Source of the DNA: Aspidiotus rigidus
Taxonomy: Eukaryota > Arthropoda > Insecta > Hemiptera > Diaspididae
Direction: 5' to 3'
DNA: 64,000 bases
Assembly: GCA_035079385.1 (NCBI GenBank)
Contig: JAVHKY010000028.1
Location: 8,866,001 to 8,930,000, forward strand
Shown here: positions 33,345 through 44,385 of the stretch, piece after piece
How positions within the stretch are numbered: the first letter of the stretch is position 1
Layout: the number at the start of each line of letters is the position of its first letter
The notes under the pieces: model-generated
Database searches by the model: none
Seen by the model: only the letters and a program-made list of their open reading frames with translations
What the model was told of the DNA's origin: nothing
Translations under genes and position numbers: made by a program

Positions 33345-33362
33345 AATTTCTTTTTGTTGCAG
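33345..33362 (+). promoter_or_regulatory. 3' splice acceptor just before the insulin-like ATG
   Basis: A pyrimidine tract (TTTCTTTTTGTTGCAG) ends at 33362, directly before the ATG at 33363. This implies a non-coding 5' exon upstream and argues against the longer in-frame ATG at 33243. The upstream donor and promoter were not located. Confidence 0.6.
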
Positions 33363-33806
33363 ATGATCCTCAGTTCAGAGCGTTTATTTCTATGCATAGT
33401 CCTTGCTGCAACTGCAACCCAGATTATGGCAGATGTAGAAGCAGAGATCCTAGCTATGAGTTCTACAGCGAGTCATAAATATTGCGGAAGTAATCTAGTC
33501 AACGTTTTGACCGATGTTTGCGACGGAATGTACAATCGACCCAAAAACGGTAAAGATAGACTTCTGGTCTAACAGGGATTTTTTTTTCATCTCCCGATGC
33601 AATAATATCGTAATTTTATCGTAGGTCAGAAGAAGTTCGTTCCTTCGGATAACGATCTGAGCAAATACAGGTCGAAGCGTAGTGTCGACTCCGTATACCA
33701 GAAACATGGAATACATGGAATTCGAATACGTCGGGGAGCATACGACGAATGCTGCCGCAAAGGGTGTACCTTCGCTGAATTAGTGGGATATTGCGGTGGT
33801 TTCTAA
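33363..33806 (+). CDS. Insulin-like peptide precursor (two coding exons, 33363-33549 and 33625-33806)
   Basis: Splicing at 33549|33625 (GT at 33550, AG at 33623-33624; 75-nt phase-1 intron) gives 122 codons. Residues 1-23 form a hydrophobic signal peptide (ERLFLCIVLAATATQIMA). The B chain follows, with Cys41 and Cys53 twelve apart (YCGSNLVNVL, DVCDGMY). A C-peptide ends in dibasic sites (RSKR at 78-81 and RIRR at 96-99). The A chain GAYDECCRKGCTFAELVGYC has Cys105, 106, 110 and 119, the exact insulin CC-x3-C-x8-C spacing. The phase-1 intron in the C-peptide is typical of the insulin family. The product should be a secreted hormone acting on the insulin receptor. An AATAAA at 33975-33980 is a plausible polyadenylation signal. 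No frameshift or stop is seen; function is inferred from family knowledge. Confidence 0.95.
33550..33624 (+). other. Intron of the insulin-like gene
   Basis: This is a 75-nt intron with GTAAAGATAG donor and ATTTTATCGTAG acceptor. It is in phase 1 and interrupts the C-peptide-coding region. Read through, it stops after eight codons in-frame (TAA at 33570-33572), which supports removal by splicing. Confidence 0.85.
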
Positions 33807-33819
33807 GATATCTGCCTGG

Positions 33820-35655
33820 TCGGCGTTGTCCTCAGTATTTTTGTTTGTTTAAAATGTAAGCACGTGTGCGCTATTTTTTTGCTCATTGTGTACATGCATT
33901 AGGCGTACCGCGACTCCTAGTCGAATACTCCCAGTCTATTGGCTGGAATTTGAAAATGACGGCGACGCGAGGTAAATAAAAATAGGTATAATCGCGTAAA
34001 CGACCTTTCTCTCTTACTCTGTTCTCTCAAATTTGAAAATTTTTATTTAAGAAGTGTGATCGAAAATTCTGTGTTATAGTTAATAATTGTGTATGTTTTT
34101 TTTCGCGCTGTTTTATTTTTTTTTTCTTTTTCTCGTTCGTGTCTTTTTACATTGTATATTCTCAAACATTGGTAACGTTTTAAGACTTAGAAAGGAGTGA
34201 TTATTTCATAATTATATGAGTTTCGATCGTATACGATTTCATGTTTATTTTATTTTTAACACTGTTATTTATTCCGAAGACAACTATAAGGTTTAACTAG
34301 GTTCGGGTCAAACTAGAATGATTTAATGATACGATATTAATAGTGACGACCTTTAAAGAAACAGATTTGTTATGTAAGTCAGTCTAGAAGGAGTGTGCCT
34401 TTTTAAACGTCTGGTTCAATTATAAACGGCAAACTTCTTTCTCAAAATATATCAGGCATATACGTATATCAATCGATCATAATTATGCACACATAGGTAC
34501 TGGTGTCCTGAGAAAACGTTATCGTCAATTTGTATAGTAGACAGCTATATTTCGAATTTCAAGGTAATTTCATTGATTTTGAAATTTATACAATCTGTAT
34601 GGCGTGTTACGTTGATATTTGCTCGTAGCTAATAAAGTACTTATTAGATCGCTTTCCATCTCGTTCTAGGATCTACTTTATCAAATCTCAGTACGGTTGA
34701 AAGAGCTGCAATTTTATCGCTCTTCCTCAATTTTCGTAATTATGCTCAAAAAAACGTTCTTCTAACCATGGTATAGTGTTGTTATCACCCTTGCTTAATT
34801 TTCTTAATCACGTACGATTATTGGCCTCATATAATTTACAGCTAAAAAGTGAACGAGAATCAGCCATAATAAGACGGTCGTCGGAACGGCGCCTTGCACC
34901 AATAATAAAGAATTGTAGAGGTCACTCAATAAGTGTGCCTACAGGATTCGTAAGGGTCATAGCTGTTACAAGCTTCCGTATTGGTCGAGGATACGATGCA
35001 CGGCTCGATGTGAAAATGATACTAACAGAAAAGTCGAGTGCCACATTCCTTTCAGGAAATCCAGTATCACAGGTGAAATTATGAAATCTAAAAAAATAAA
35101 AGCAAATGTATTTGTAAATAAAGTTAAATAATTGAGAAGAAGCATTACTTTCACAGCAGGACTATTTTTCAAATTTTTTTCATTTTTCGTCTCAATCACT
35201 CTTATTATTATTAGGATTAAATCATCTCAGGGCGATCTTCCTTCAGTCTTTTTGATGAGCTTGCCTTACCTTAGTTGGCCTATTCGATTGAGGAAACTAA
35301 AAGTAGACATTTCTTCACATACGTCAAATAACTCACTCAGTGAAACGAAAACCGTACCTATTGATTTTGATAAATTAAGTAATTGAATTTTTTCGAGGAT
35401 AAAGAACTCATTAATTCATGAGGGTATAAGGAATAACGGGAGGGGAAGAGGATAGTAAAAAATGTATAAATTGCTGCTCCTTCCAAGTAGAATTTGAATC
35501 TGGGTCTGCTATTTGGTAAGCAACTACACACAGATATACCCCACAAATAACTTTTTCTAGTTCACCAGACATCATTTCTCAACAGTATTTTGCTGCTACA
35601 CAATGCTACTAACGCTGCAGGTGATAAGCACGTAAAGCTCAGGTTGGAACGAGAA
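33820..35655. other. Downstream region of insulin-like gene, AT-rich, no gene seen
   Basis: It probably includes the insulin-like 3' UTR in its first few hundred bases. Frames at 34776-35084 and 35132-35386 show no family features. A weak tRNA-like stretch lies near 35450-35540 (minus) but does not fold properly. Confidence 0.4.
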
Positions 35656-35659
35656 AAAC

Positions 35660-36700
35660 GACGGCTACCTTAACGATGTTGAACGAGGAACGCATAGAAC
35701 CTGTTCTACGGGCTGGTTGAAAAATAAGACATTATACGACCCGCAATAGGATAACCCCACCGAGGAACTAGACATGCAATGGTTTGTACATCAATTGGCT
35801 GAGTCCCTTCAATGAGCCAGGTATGCTATGCTTCAAAAACCATAAGTCCCCCTTTACGGGTCGCGAGTCGAAATTTCTCCAAGTCCCTCACCTATCATAA
35901 TATGTGATGCGGTGCGCGAAACCCTAGGATAAGTCGGAAATTTTTTTTTTCCTAAATTCACTACCAAAAAATTCTCTAGATATCGCGGAATTTGATGTTT
36001 TTTGGTGGAAGTGACTTGGTGCTCATGAAAGTATACATGACACCGTATCCAAAACGTCCAAAACCGCTTTTTTAATGTTTTTCGTTTTCGTTTTTCATCT
36101 CTCCTGAACAATTTGGCATTCCGACTTATCCTAGGGTTTGGCGCACCGTATTACATATATAGCTATCGACAGTGGAATTTTTTCCAAGTTTTTCGCCGGG
36201 GGCGCACGACGAGTTTCTCAAAAATGAAATTTTCTGGCGGAAACCATGTTTCATGTCTTTCTCTTTCTCAATTTAGCTGTTGAGTGTCAGTATAGCTGTG
36301 TAAATGGAATACACAGAATGTATACTGATACGCTTAACAATCTGCATCATCTGTACTATATTTCATTACATACCAGAGTGGTTGCACTTATAAATCCAGT
36401 ATAGAATGTTTAAAACGGATAGCTTTTAGGGGGCACGGTCTAGTATGACAAAAACTGATTAGCCCCTTTCGTACTGCATACTAGTGTATGCCTGATTTAT
36501 ACTAGCTCTTAGTATAAAGTGAGTATAAAGCTAGTATATAAATTGGCTGGTGTGAACTGGCAGATCTTTGAATCACCCACGGAGTAACAAGGATGAAGGG
36601 AGGGGCACTCGAAAAATTTCAAATTAGGGGTCAAGGCAGAGTGAAGACATAAAACATGTCAAAGACCCCTCATAGAACAGGTTCCCTGTCAAAAGTCATC
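35660..36700. mobile_element. Composite satellite-family element, diverged copy
   Basis: The left end has CGACGGCT-CCTTAACGATG and GAACGAGGAACGCA followed by GAACCTGTTCTA; the right end has TCATAGAACAGGTTCCCTGT (36669-36688). Inside are the phrases AACTAGACATGCAATG, CCATAAGTCCC, a satellite unit (GAGTCGAAATTTCTCCAAGTCC near 35870), a GC-rich 'CGCCGG..GCGCACGACG' segment near 36195, and the inverted CTAG-rich block (36430-36690). All recur in other copies (43936-45884, 50060-50311, 55154-55520), which defines a family. No coding capacity is seen. Confidence 0.7.
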
Positions 36701-37095
36701 AGTTGGGTACATGTACACACCCTGCGAACCTACATAAGAGACTTGAAAAATTCTGACCTTGAAATTTGACACTTTTAAATGGGACTTGGTCGTCAGCGGA
36801 GGAAACTGAGTAGTTGGACTTGGAAAATCGCAAAACAAATTCTTCAAAATTATTGATAACGTTATGGTTTTCTCTTGCCATCTGCCACAGAGGAGTGGAT
36901 GCGGATTGCGTATGTATTAATTTTGTTTCCTCCAACACTGAAATCGACCCTTTCGTGTACAACTTCAGTTTTGAAAAAATCTCCTGGCGAAAACCCTTCT
37001 TCTTGGTAACCGACGAGTTGAAATACCTCAGGCACGTAAACAAACACAACAACATCAGACACAACTCAGAGCGAAATTGCTGACGGAATGCCTCC
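36700..37095. other. Unassigned stretch with an open frame
   Basis: A 121-codon minus-strand frame (36699-37064) and overlapping frames are present. It lies immediately 3' of the R1-like LINE on the same strand, so it may be that element's 3' UTR or flanking DNA. I recognise no domain. Confidence 0.3.
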
Positions 37096-37099
37096 TTCT

Positions 37100-39050
37100 A
37101 CTGTCTTTATGTCCCTATTTTTGGTCTTCTTCCTCACCTAACAGGGAGCGTCTGTATTTGAACGACACACAGGTTTTGAGTGCTTAGCGTGTCTCTACAT
37201 TTGCCCACTCCATTCCGTATCCATCTTTTTCTTCATGACTGTAGCTGCTAATGTAGACACCTGGTTCCAGGTTTCTTCGGAACTTAGCGTGGTGACTACC
37301 AGGCTACCCGCAACAGCCCTTTATCTACACCAAATGTCTGACTAAGCTTGCCCCGCACACGCCTCCACGCCTCAAACTCAAATAAGGGGGGCTGTGGTCA
37401 ATCATACCACCCTTAATCATAATTCGAACACCTTGTCGAATCAAATTTCCTCAATTTCTTATGAAGCAACTTTTTGAAGCAGCCATGCCGCTCAACATCA
37501 GCATCACGTGAAAGTTCAACTGACCAGGCCCGGATTTAGGCATAGGCAACATAGGCGCGTGCCTAGAGCGCTGAATTTTGAGCGCCTCTTCAAAAATTGG
37601 TTTCTACATCAAAAAAAAAAAACTACTAAAATAAAAAGCAATGTGGAAAAATCTAAAGGGGCGCTAATTTTCTTCTGCCTAGGGGCGCAAAAAAGTTGAA
37701 TCCGGCCCTGCAACTGACCATGGTCCCATTTCATCTACTCATCAAAGTCACATATTAGCACACGAGCCGTCCACTTTCCGAGCTCACTTTGAGCAATTCT
37801 CGCTTTCCATCTCTCCAGCAAGGAGTGCTTGGCCTCCTGCTAGACCTGTAAAGCCTCTTCACTAGCTATTGTCCTTTCTTTGTTTTGAACACCACGCTCT
37901 CTCTCCTTAGTGAACGTGCTAATGCGCGAAGAGCCCCCGTCACACCTCAGTGCAACTCATTTCCGAATCTTTTCTATCGCTTTTCTTATGTATGCCAACT
38001 TCATGGAGTCAGCTCATACTCGGGCGCTATATAATATGAAGATTGACAACATAGTGCTCATCATGATCCTTCTTCTTGCTTTCCTCGGTCCTCCCAGGTT
38101 TGACATCAGGCAGCTTAAATACGTCACTAAACCTGACCGCCGTTCCCGCTGCCAGCAGGAAATGGTGTCTGAAGGTCTGATTTGAATCAAATCAGATGTC
38201 CAGATCCGTCATCACCTTCTTGATAGTGATTTATTCACCTTCCAGGCGAAAGGTGGGTGGATTGAACTTTCGACGGTTCGTGAACAATATGACCTCCGTC
38301 TTTCTTACGGCGATAACAGGTTACTGCCTCTGCTCTGCCCTCTACCGCTATACTTTTTCCATCAGTGTGTCATCCGCATAGCAGATAATCATCACGTCTG
38401 GTGGCAACGGCTTCATCTTCAAAATTCCGTTAAATACGACGGCCTAAGGATCGAGCTCTGCAACTGGGCGCTTTACTGTACCAGCAGACGTCTCTACCCG
38501 GATTTCTCGACAGCTAAGATAGCTGCAGTTCATCCTGAGCAGGTATGCTGACTTCTCTAGTTCGGAAGGGCTTCCAATATCCTCTTCGAGTCTAGGCTGA
38601 CAGCAACCCAAAACTGACGCGTTGATATTGCTGAGTCGGCTATACCCTCTAGCCTGATTCCAGTATCCAGTTACCGTACTGACTACTTGAGATTACATTT
38701 TTTTCCTTCAGATAGCTCTCGAGTCATTTACCTATCACTCTCTCTAGAGGTCGGCTCATGCCATTTTCAAGCAGAAAGGTCGATAAGAGTATGGAAGGTC
38801 AGATAGTTTAAAGCAAGCTTGACTTTGGAAGAGCCCCCCCCCCAGCAACTGCCACAATGAATGAATTAACAAGCAGTGCCGGGCCAACTAAATTTATTGC
38901 GCTCCAGACTGGATTCACTTACTTCGCAGTCTAATGACTGCTGCGTCCACCTCTTCGGTACCCAGAAGGGAACGTTCATAGTCTATTCTCTGCACAAGAT
39001 GGTTCCATCTTCGCAACATTCCTACTGTAGGGTTCGTCTAGTTAAATAGC
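37100..39050 (-). pseudogene. R1-like non-LTR retrotransposon, RT to C-terminal zinc-binding region, decayed
   Basis: Minus-strand blocks in order: EEVDAAVIRLRS (near 38940); SYRPFCLLKM and MSRPLERVIGK (near 38750); SAYLLRMNCSYLS, TSAGTVKRPV and PPDVMIICYADDTLM with the catalytic YADD (near 38390); KTEVILFTNRRKFNPP, TFRHHFLLAA, KLPDVKPGR; LLERWKARI-KWTARVL; then LNFHVMLMLSGHGCFKKLL, FEAWRRVRGKL and SSEETWNQVSTLAATVM. This is the order of an R1-type ORF2. Many stops and frameshifts show it is dead. It is interrupted by a hAT-type MITE at 37525-37710 between HGQL and NFHVML. Confidence 0.85.
37525..37710. mobile_element. hAT-type MITE, 186 bp, with perfect 8-bp target duplication
   Basis: The termini are CAGGCCCGGATT and AATCCGGCCCTG (one mismatch). 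CAACTGAC occurs directly on both sides (37517-37524 and 37711-37718). Removing the element and one duplicate restores an uninterrupted reading (HGQL-NFHVMLMLSG) in the R1-like LINE, proving insertion. An 8-bp duplication plus CAGGSCCGG-type ends is diagnostic of the hAT superfamily. There is no transposase, so it was mobilised in trans. Confidence 0.95.
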
Positions 39051-39560
39051 TTTCTAATAAATGACTCATGGTTTTGAGCGTAAGATTATATCGTCCGTCG
39101 GATTTTTCAAAGACTGAAAGTCAGTCTCCTTTTTTTACTGAATTTTATTCTGAATACGTTTCAGAGATGATATTGGAGAGAGCTGTGATAAGCGTTCAAT
39201 GAGAGATACCGCGTATTTTGATTTGAGTAACAATAATACAAATCTTATCACTATACTTGAAAAATTTTGGTTCGAATCGTTGTAATTAATTATCGCTGAA
39301 TTAACATCGTTTTAATGCTAAATAATCTTTACTGTAATCAAAACCTCACTTTCGTTCACTTAACTCTTAATTCATATTTAATCTCGTTTTTTTTTTTTTT
39401 TTTTTTTTTATATAAGTGCGATCATTCTCTAAAACGTACCAACCTCCTGATTTTCTCGTATCTGGATGAAGTTTAAGCGGGAGAAAGAGGAAAACATCAT
39501 CGAACTATTCTATTCTCGCGCGCTATTTATATCAGGAGTGGACTTTCGAGTTGTACGTCA
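39050..39560. other. AT-rich non-coding DNA
   Basis: No gene is seen. A T-run of about 22 near 39390 is the main landmark. Confidence 0.4.
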
Positions 39561-39625
39561 GAGATAGGACTAGGAAAAATTTCAACTCTCGAGCTTCATA
39601 TGATGGGAGGAAATTCCAACCTCCA
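39560..39625 (+). repeat. Isolated CTCGAG-satellite unit
   Basis: AGGACTAGGAAAAATTTC-AACTCTCGAGC-TCATATGATGGGAGGA is a single unit of the satellite found in bulk at 57770-61850. Its presence alone in ordinary DNA shows that single units are dispersed. Confidence 0.65.
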
Positions 39626-39839
39626 ATCCACACTGAATGAGTTTACAGCCGTCGATTGAATGTTGTTGATGAATGGTTGAGAATTTGAGAACGACGCGTG
39701 GACGACTTTGTATTCTTCCAGTCTTCAAATTATATTATTTTTACGGTACGACCATCTGTTGAAATCGAACAAAAAAATATAAAAAAGGATATAAATAAAT
39801 AAATAAATAAAAATGAGAGAAAATTTGAAAATAATTTAA

Positions 39840-40075
39840 ATGAGGACCGACGCTTTGCTTGTACACCTACGGCATCTTCAGGGTTGAGAAAATATACTTT
39901 GAATTCTTGATACCGTCCGGACAAGTTCTCTTTCTTCTTCCATCAGTCTATTGATCATTGTGCCCTCGCTAGCAGAATGGCGGAGCAGTATCGACATGTG
40001 GCTGGAGTCGTGCTGAGAAGTGATGAATGTCGAAGTTACCGTAAGCGTCGAAATATTCGTACATATCTTCATGTT
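39840..40075 (-). other. Possible retroelement 3' end with hammerhead-like motif
   Basis: The minus strand at 39849-39881 reads CCTGAAGATGCCGTAGG...GCAAAGCGTCGG, close to the CTGAnGA...GAAAC signature common near the 3' ends of Penelope-like and some other retroelements. The upstream frame (39878-40072) is not recognisable. Assignment is tentative. Confidence 0.3.
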
Positions 40076-41140
40076 TGCCCTAAACAGAACAATTGGAAAT
40101 GTATATTTTTATCTTGACATTTTCAATGTCTTTACCGGCAACCTACCCCACTATTCGAAATCTACGAGGCTGGATTGGCCCTTATGCCTATGGTACGCTA
40201 CAATGCATACAACGAACTAGATTATACTAGGTTTTTTCCTCTTTCCCATTGCTTTATCTAATCCAGAAATCTGCAAGTCCGAGAGAAAGAAGAAATAGTC
40301 AGTTATTAATTTACAGGCAGGTCTAAGCTGATGACGTCAGACATCATGAACAAATGACGTCACAGATGTGACGCTGTTACAGATTTTGATGATGTCACGA
40401 AGAGATTTAAGCTGGGCGATTTATCCTCTATCAAAAATTATTTTACTGGTAGCTGGATCAAGCAATTATAAAAAGCCATTAAAAATGGTTTTTATTAATT
40501 CGGCTCCGCCGAAACATTCTTTTTCCGGCTGACTCCAGACTGCGACCCAGAGTGCGAAAAACGTCCATTTGAGAAAGTAAAAACTATTAGATTGCGGCCA
40601 ATTCTATTTACACACATATACACATAAAACACTTTGGTTCATCAACATCTTTTCTTAACTAAACCTTCTTAACAAATGCATACTTGTCAATATTGTGCGA
40701 ATTTGTTCATAGTCTTACGAATGTCCTGCTGTTTTAGCGCGCTCTTCTTCGAAATTTTTTTGATATTGACGGATAACATTTTGGAATAAGTTCGACGAAA
40801 GGGCTTCAAAAAGGCCCTCTTTGGAGCACAAAAGGTATATCATTCCGGCCCGCAATCTGCCAGCACCGCTTTTTCCATGGAAGAGGTAGGGTCCTGGATG
40901 GATGAAAAATTCCTGAGTGTATACAGAACACTTTTGTTTCCTGCACGTTGTCTGGTTTGAAATCTGCAACATAAGTTTATTCCGTTAGAGCAATTAAGTA
41001 CCGCGAAACCTGTGGAAGATGGATTTATCAAAACTGCAAAGAAAGATTTACAGATTTAGCGGTAGTTGGGAGAAAAAACAACGCAGACCAATTGGTGAAA
41101 GAATAGAGGGAGTCCAGAGTATTGCGGCTAGTTGAATGCC
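40075..41140. other. Non-coding stretch with two CRE-type sites
   Basis: TGACGTCA occurs at 40332-40339 and 40355-40362, with TGATGTCACG and TGTGACGC nearby. No gene start can be tied to them. Frames at 40715-40972 and 40840-41031 are not recognisable. Confidence 0.35.
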
Positions 41141-41432
41141 AAAAGCAGAATTTAGCTGGACTTGTACTGATAAGAGAGAAGCTGAAAGCCAGTTTTATTC
41201 AAATCTTTGTAAGACAAAGGCAGAATAAGTCAATTTTTTCAGCTTTTTTTTTAAGCTTTTCTGATACGAGTACTTGCAAAATGGGAGAATGCACTGCTTA
41301 AATGTTCAAATTTCAAGTTTATTTGCTCCACTCTCTAGGGCAGACTGGTTTTATCAAAGAATTGACAAAAATAAGAAAGATTGGTTTCAGCTCAGTTGTT
41401 TAGCCATTCAGCATAGAAGCCTGTAGTGCAGT
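41140..41432 (-). repeat. Dispersed repeat family 'GGCTTTCGGC', copy 3
   Basis: The complement matches 2840-3090 and 19690-19870 (AACCAATCTTTCTTATT, TCAATTCTTTG, ACTTGAAATTTGAACA, GCTGGCTTTCAGCTTCTCTCTTATCAG). It directly abuts the MITE at 41439. Confidence 0.65.
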
Positions 41433-41438
41433 CATCCG

Positions 41439-41819
41439 ATCCCGGTAAACAGTGTTCCCACTTGGAGCCCTTGAAAGCAAAGAGCTTCAGGGATTTAAAA
41501 GGGGAGACAGGACCTGAGAATCCAAAGGACTCCCGGTAAATAATTTATTTCCCCTCTGAAGCCCTGGAACAAATGGGAAAACTACCCCTGTGATCCTCCA
41601 TTTGAAGCCTTGTTAATCTCCTTGTTCCCGTTTTTTCCCAGTTGAAGCCCTCCTGGTTCAAAGGGCTTCAACTGGGACAAACCTGAAGCTCCTCGGATCA
41701 CTGGGCTTCTGTGAAAAAAACTACCCATTCAATTCCCATTTGAAGCCCTATTTCCCCTTTTGAATCCCTGAAGCTTTTTGCTTTCAAGGGCTCCAAGTGG
41801 GAACAATGTTTATCGGGAT
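41439..41819. mobile_element. 381-bp foldback MITE with ~75-bp TIRs
   Basis: The ends read ATCCCGGTAAACAGTGTTCC and its near-complement (…TTTATCGGGAT). Inverted similarity runs about 75 bp (41439-41513 against 41743-41819). Internally CCCAGTTGAAGCCC (41637-41650) and GGGCTTCAACTGGG (41663-41676) form a perfect 14-bp palindrome, and TTGAAGCCC/GGGCTTCAA recurs throughout. No ORF and no clear target duplication, so the superfamily is unassigned. Confidence 0.8.
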
Positions 41820-42234
41820 GGAGATGAACCTAAACTGGAGAAAAGATACCTTCCACAAGTATTACAGACCCCCAACCCTCCTGATCCTTCCATCTAGACT
41901 CACAGCCAAATTTGTCAAAGTTGTAAGCTTAAGGCTGGAATTTTCGGCTGCAATCCAAATCATTGAAACAATCTGCTTTGGGGCACAAATTATTACTGCG
42001 AGTAAGTTGAAGGAGGAAAGACAGTTGATACGAAAGGACTTCCTTAGAGAACAGGAAGAGCTTCATCGTCGTGAGTGAAATGGCCTAAAAATATTTGAGG
42101 GCGGTTTCAACAGAATTCTTGCAATACTTTACCTTTTTCTGTAATTTTGATAGTATTTCCGAGCAACCCCTTGCGCTTCTGGTTCGACATCTTTACCAAG
42201 GTGCTCTCATTCCTCAGCATCGAAGGAAGATAAA

Positions 42235-43103
42235 GTAATGACAGAATACTCAAAGAGTAGAGTAAACGAAAAACTAATTACAAAGACCGCAGAAATAAAG
42301 GAGAAGATGCGAGATCTTTCGGTTAACAAACCATCATCGGGCAAAGTTAGAACGCCACTGACCCAGATACGACTCATAAAACAGAATACCAACGAGATCT
42401 GGATTGAACAAGCGAGCCCTCGCGAGGTGACTCAAACTCGTAGACCAATTCAACTAAACCTTCGTTGGGAAAATACCTGTTGAGTACGGTAACATCGTCA
42501 CTGTTCAGATGACGCACTATATTTTCCAACGCAACGCGCTTGAAGTAAAAATTCTCCTTGTGGAGAAGGGTAGCCGAACCTTCCTTGAAACTATGACCAC
42601 TGGAGACAAGGTAATCCGCAAAGGCCGAATCACCCAACAAATTACCTTTCTTCCAGGCCTTAAGGTGCTCCTCTACTCGAATTCCAACCTGGCGACCCGT
42701 CTCTCCTATATATATATACGCTGTTACAATCCTTGCACTCCAATTTGTACACCCCGCTCCTCTCCCGCTTCGGGATGGGGTCCTTTAGCCTAACAAACAA
42801 ACTCTTCACAGTAGTGAGGTTATAAAAAGCAGGCCTGAAGCCAAAGGGGCGGAGGACACGAGTCAGCTTGGATGAAAACTCACCCAAAAACGGGAGCTTG
42901 ATCCAACGTAATCTCTTATTATTATTACCACTCAGATCGCGGGGGAGGGAAGTGGTAGAATCAAGGCCCTTCTTCGTAAGTTTTTTACGGACCATACGGT
43001 CAATATCCAAGTTGACCTCATTCACAGCGGCCAAGTGCTTAATGGTCGCCAGCTCCTTTTGGAAAGCTGGTTGACTTAGCGGAATGCTAGTCAGTCGATG
43101 ACC
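42235..43103 (-). pseudogene. Penelope-like element copy, 5'-truncated, minus strand
   Basis: This matches the complement of 46493-47338: the RT C-terminal linker (AAVNEVNLDIDRM, LPRDLSGNNNKRLRWIKLPF), the GIY-YIG endonuclease with a Val-Tyr-Lys-Leu start (GVYKLECKDCNSVYI), then LGDSAFADYLV and DVTVLNRYFPNEGLVELVYE. It ends at the same 3' base as the plus copy (42235 corresponds to 47338). Its 5' truncation at 43103 sits ~25 bp from the start of the oppositely oriented copy, giving a head-to-head arrangement. Frameshifts are present. Confidence 0.85.
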
Positions 43104-43109
43104 ATTCCA

Positions 43110-43945
43110 GGCTCTCTAGTTTGCTTCCGCCAGGTGAGTTCGATCGGTTTATTCGGAAGGTTAATGAGGATTGCTGGGATTTTGAGGTTGAGCTCAAAGC
43201 CAAAAAAGAAAAAAAAATTTCCTCCCTTTTGAACTCCAAGGCTATTGCCCTCAAAAATATTTGTGCTAATAATGGTGTACCCAGACGCAATTCTCGCAAG
43301 ATGAAACGTATTTGTTGGAGAAGGGTCTAAAATTTGGCCTACCTCCCCTTCCTAAAGATGAAACTCTTGCTAATGTCGTTGCCGACCTGACCATAAAAAT
43401 TGGTCCCGGCGTGAATATTCAATCAGCTTGCGCTGAACTAGTCCGCGACACCCCCCTCCCTTGTATAAACAATTACGCATGTGAGGTGATAGATAATCTG
43501 AGGAGGAAGGTCAGAGACCAGGGGTTAATCCTTACTAAAGCCGACAAGGGCAACGCGATCGTAGTCCTGGAGAAATCCTCCTACGTTACCAGGGTTCAGG
43601 AAGTTCTCACTCAATGTGGAGCTACATATTGAAAATAGCTCTTTTAACTTTCCTAACTACGTCAAAGAGGTTAGGAGGGTTGTGGACGGGAGTGAGTTTA
43701 TCATAAAAAGTTCTTCGCTCAAAAAAGCCCTGCTCGTACCTAACCCTGTTCCCCCCTCCTCTATGGGTTGCCAAAAGTTCATAAGATGAATACTCCTATG
43801 CGGCCTGTCGTCTTCTACGTCTCCTCCCCTGCCTATTTTCTGGCCAAGTTCTTGGATCGTTGGTTCAAGTCTCGAATTGAGTACGAATCCCCCTACTCCG
43901 TTAAAAATTCGGTCTCTCTGGCCGAGAGGCTCAAAAACGAAGTTA
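43110..43945 (+). pseudogene. Penelope-like element, second family, N-terminal part
   Basis: Frames in order: LPPGEFDRFIRKVNEDCWDF (43121-43330), then after a frameshift LANVVADLTIKIGPGVN and RDQGLILTKADKGNAIVVLE (43312-43632; the LTKADKG motif of PLEs), a further shift, then [14 protein letters not shown] and VSLAERLKN (43768-43945). This is the N-terminal domain and first RT motifs. The reading continues at about 45885 (LPPGTSLCSFDIAGLF) after a 1.95-kb insertion. It is more diverged from, but collinear with, the PLE at 51878-53959. Confidence 0.85.
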
Positions 43946-44083
43946 AACGAGGAACGCAGGGAACCTGTTTTATGAGTCGAATGGGATTTGGTATTGAAAA
44001 TTCAAGGAAGCCTAGACCTAGATAAAGATAGTATAAAGAAGGCCTAGACCTACTATAAGCCTATCATAATATAGTTTGAGAAT

Positions 44084-44343
44084 CTAAATTTGTCTCGCTC
44101 GAGAGACGAAATTTTTCCAAATCCCCCTGCTATCATATATAGCTCGAGAGTCGAAATTTTTCTTAAGTCCCCCTTCTATCATATATAGATCGAGAGTCGA
44201 AATTTTTCTAAGTCCCCCTCCTATCATATATGGCTCGAGAGTCGAAATTTTTCTAAGTCCCCCTTCTATCATATATAGCTCGAGGGTCGAAATGTTTCCA
44301 AGTCCCCCTTCTGTCATATATAGCTCGAGAGTCGAAATTTTAA
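44084..44343 (-). repeat. CTCGAG satellite block, minus sense, about 5 units
   Basis: Units of about 54 bp contain CTCGAGAGTCGAAATTTTTC, AAGTCCCCCTTC and TATCATATATAG. They end at the end module AACAGGGAACCTGTTTTATG at 44340-44359. The open frame (LRKISTLE... repeats) is an artefact of the repeat. Confidence 0.9.
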
Positions 44344-44385
44344 CAGGGAACCTGTTTTATGGGGGGCTATTTGAGAAATCTGCCG

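Noticed and set aside
33243..33362. Longer N-terminal extension of the insulin-like frame starting at 33243
   Set aside because: The extension crosses a clear pyrimidine tract and AG acceptor, and a signal peptide begins immediately after at 33363.
35450..35545. tRNA-like sequence on the minus strand
   Set aside because: Only a GATTCAAATTC-like T loop and a weak anticodon-like arm are visible; spacing from any A box is too short.
36699..37064. 121-codon minus-strand frame as a host gene
   Set aside because: No domain recognised; it sits directly 3' of a decayed LINE on the same strand, so chance or LINE UTR is more likely.
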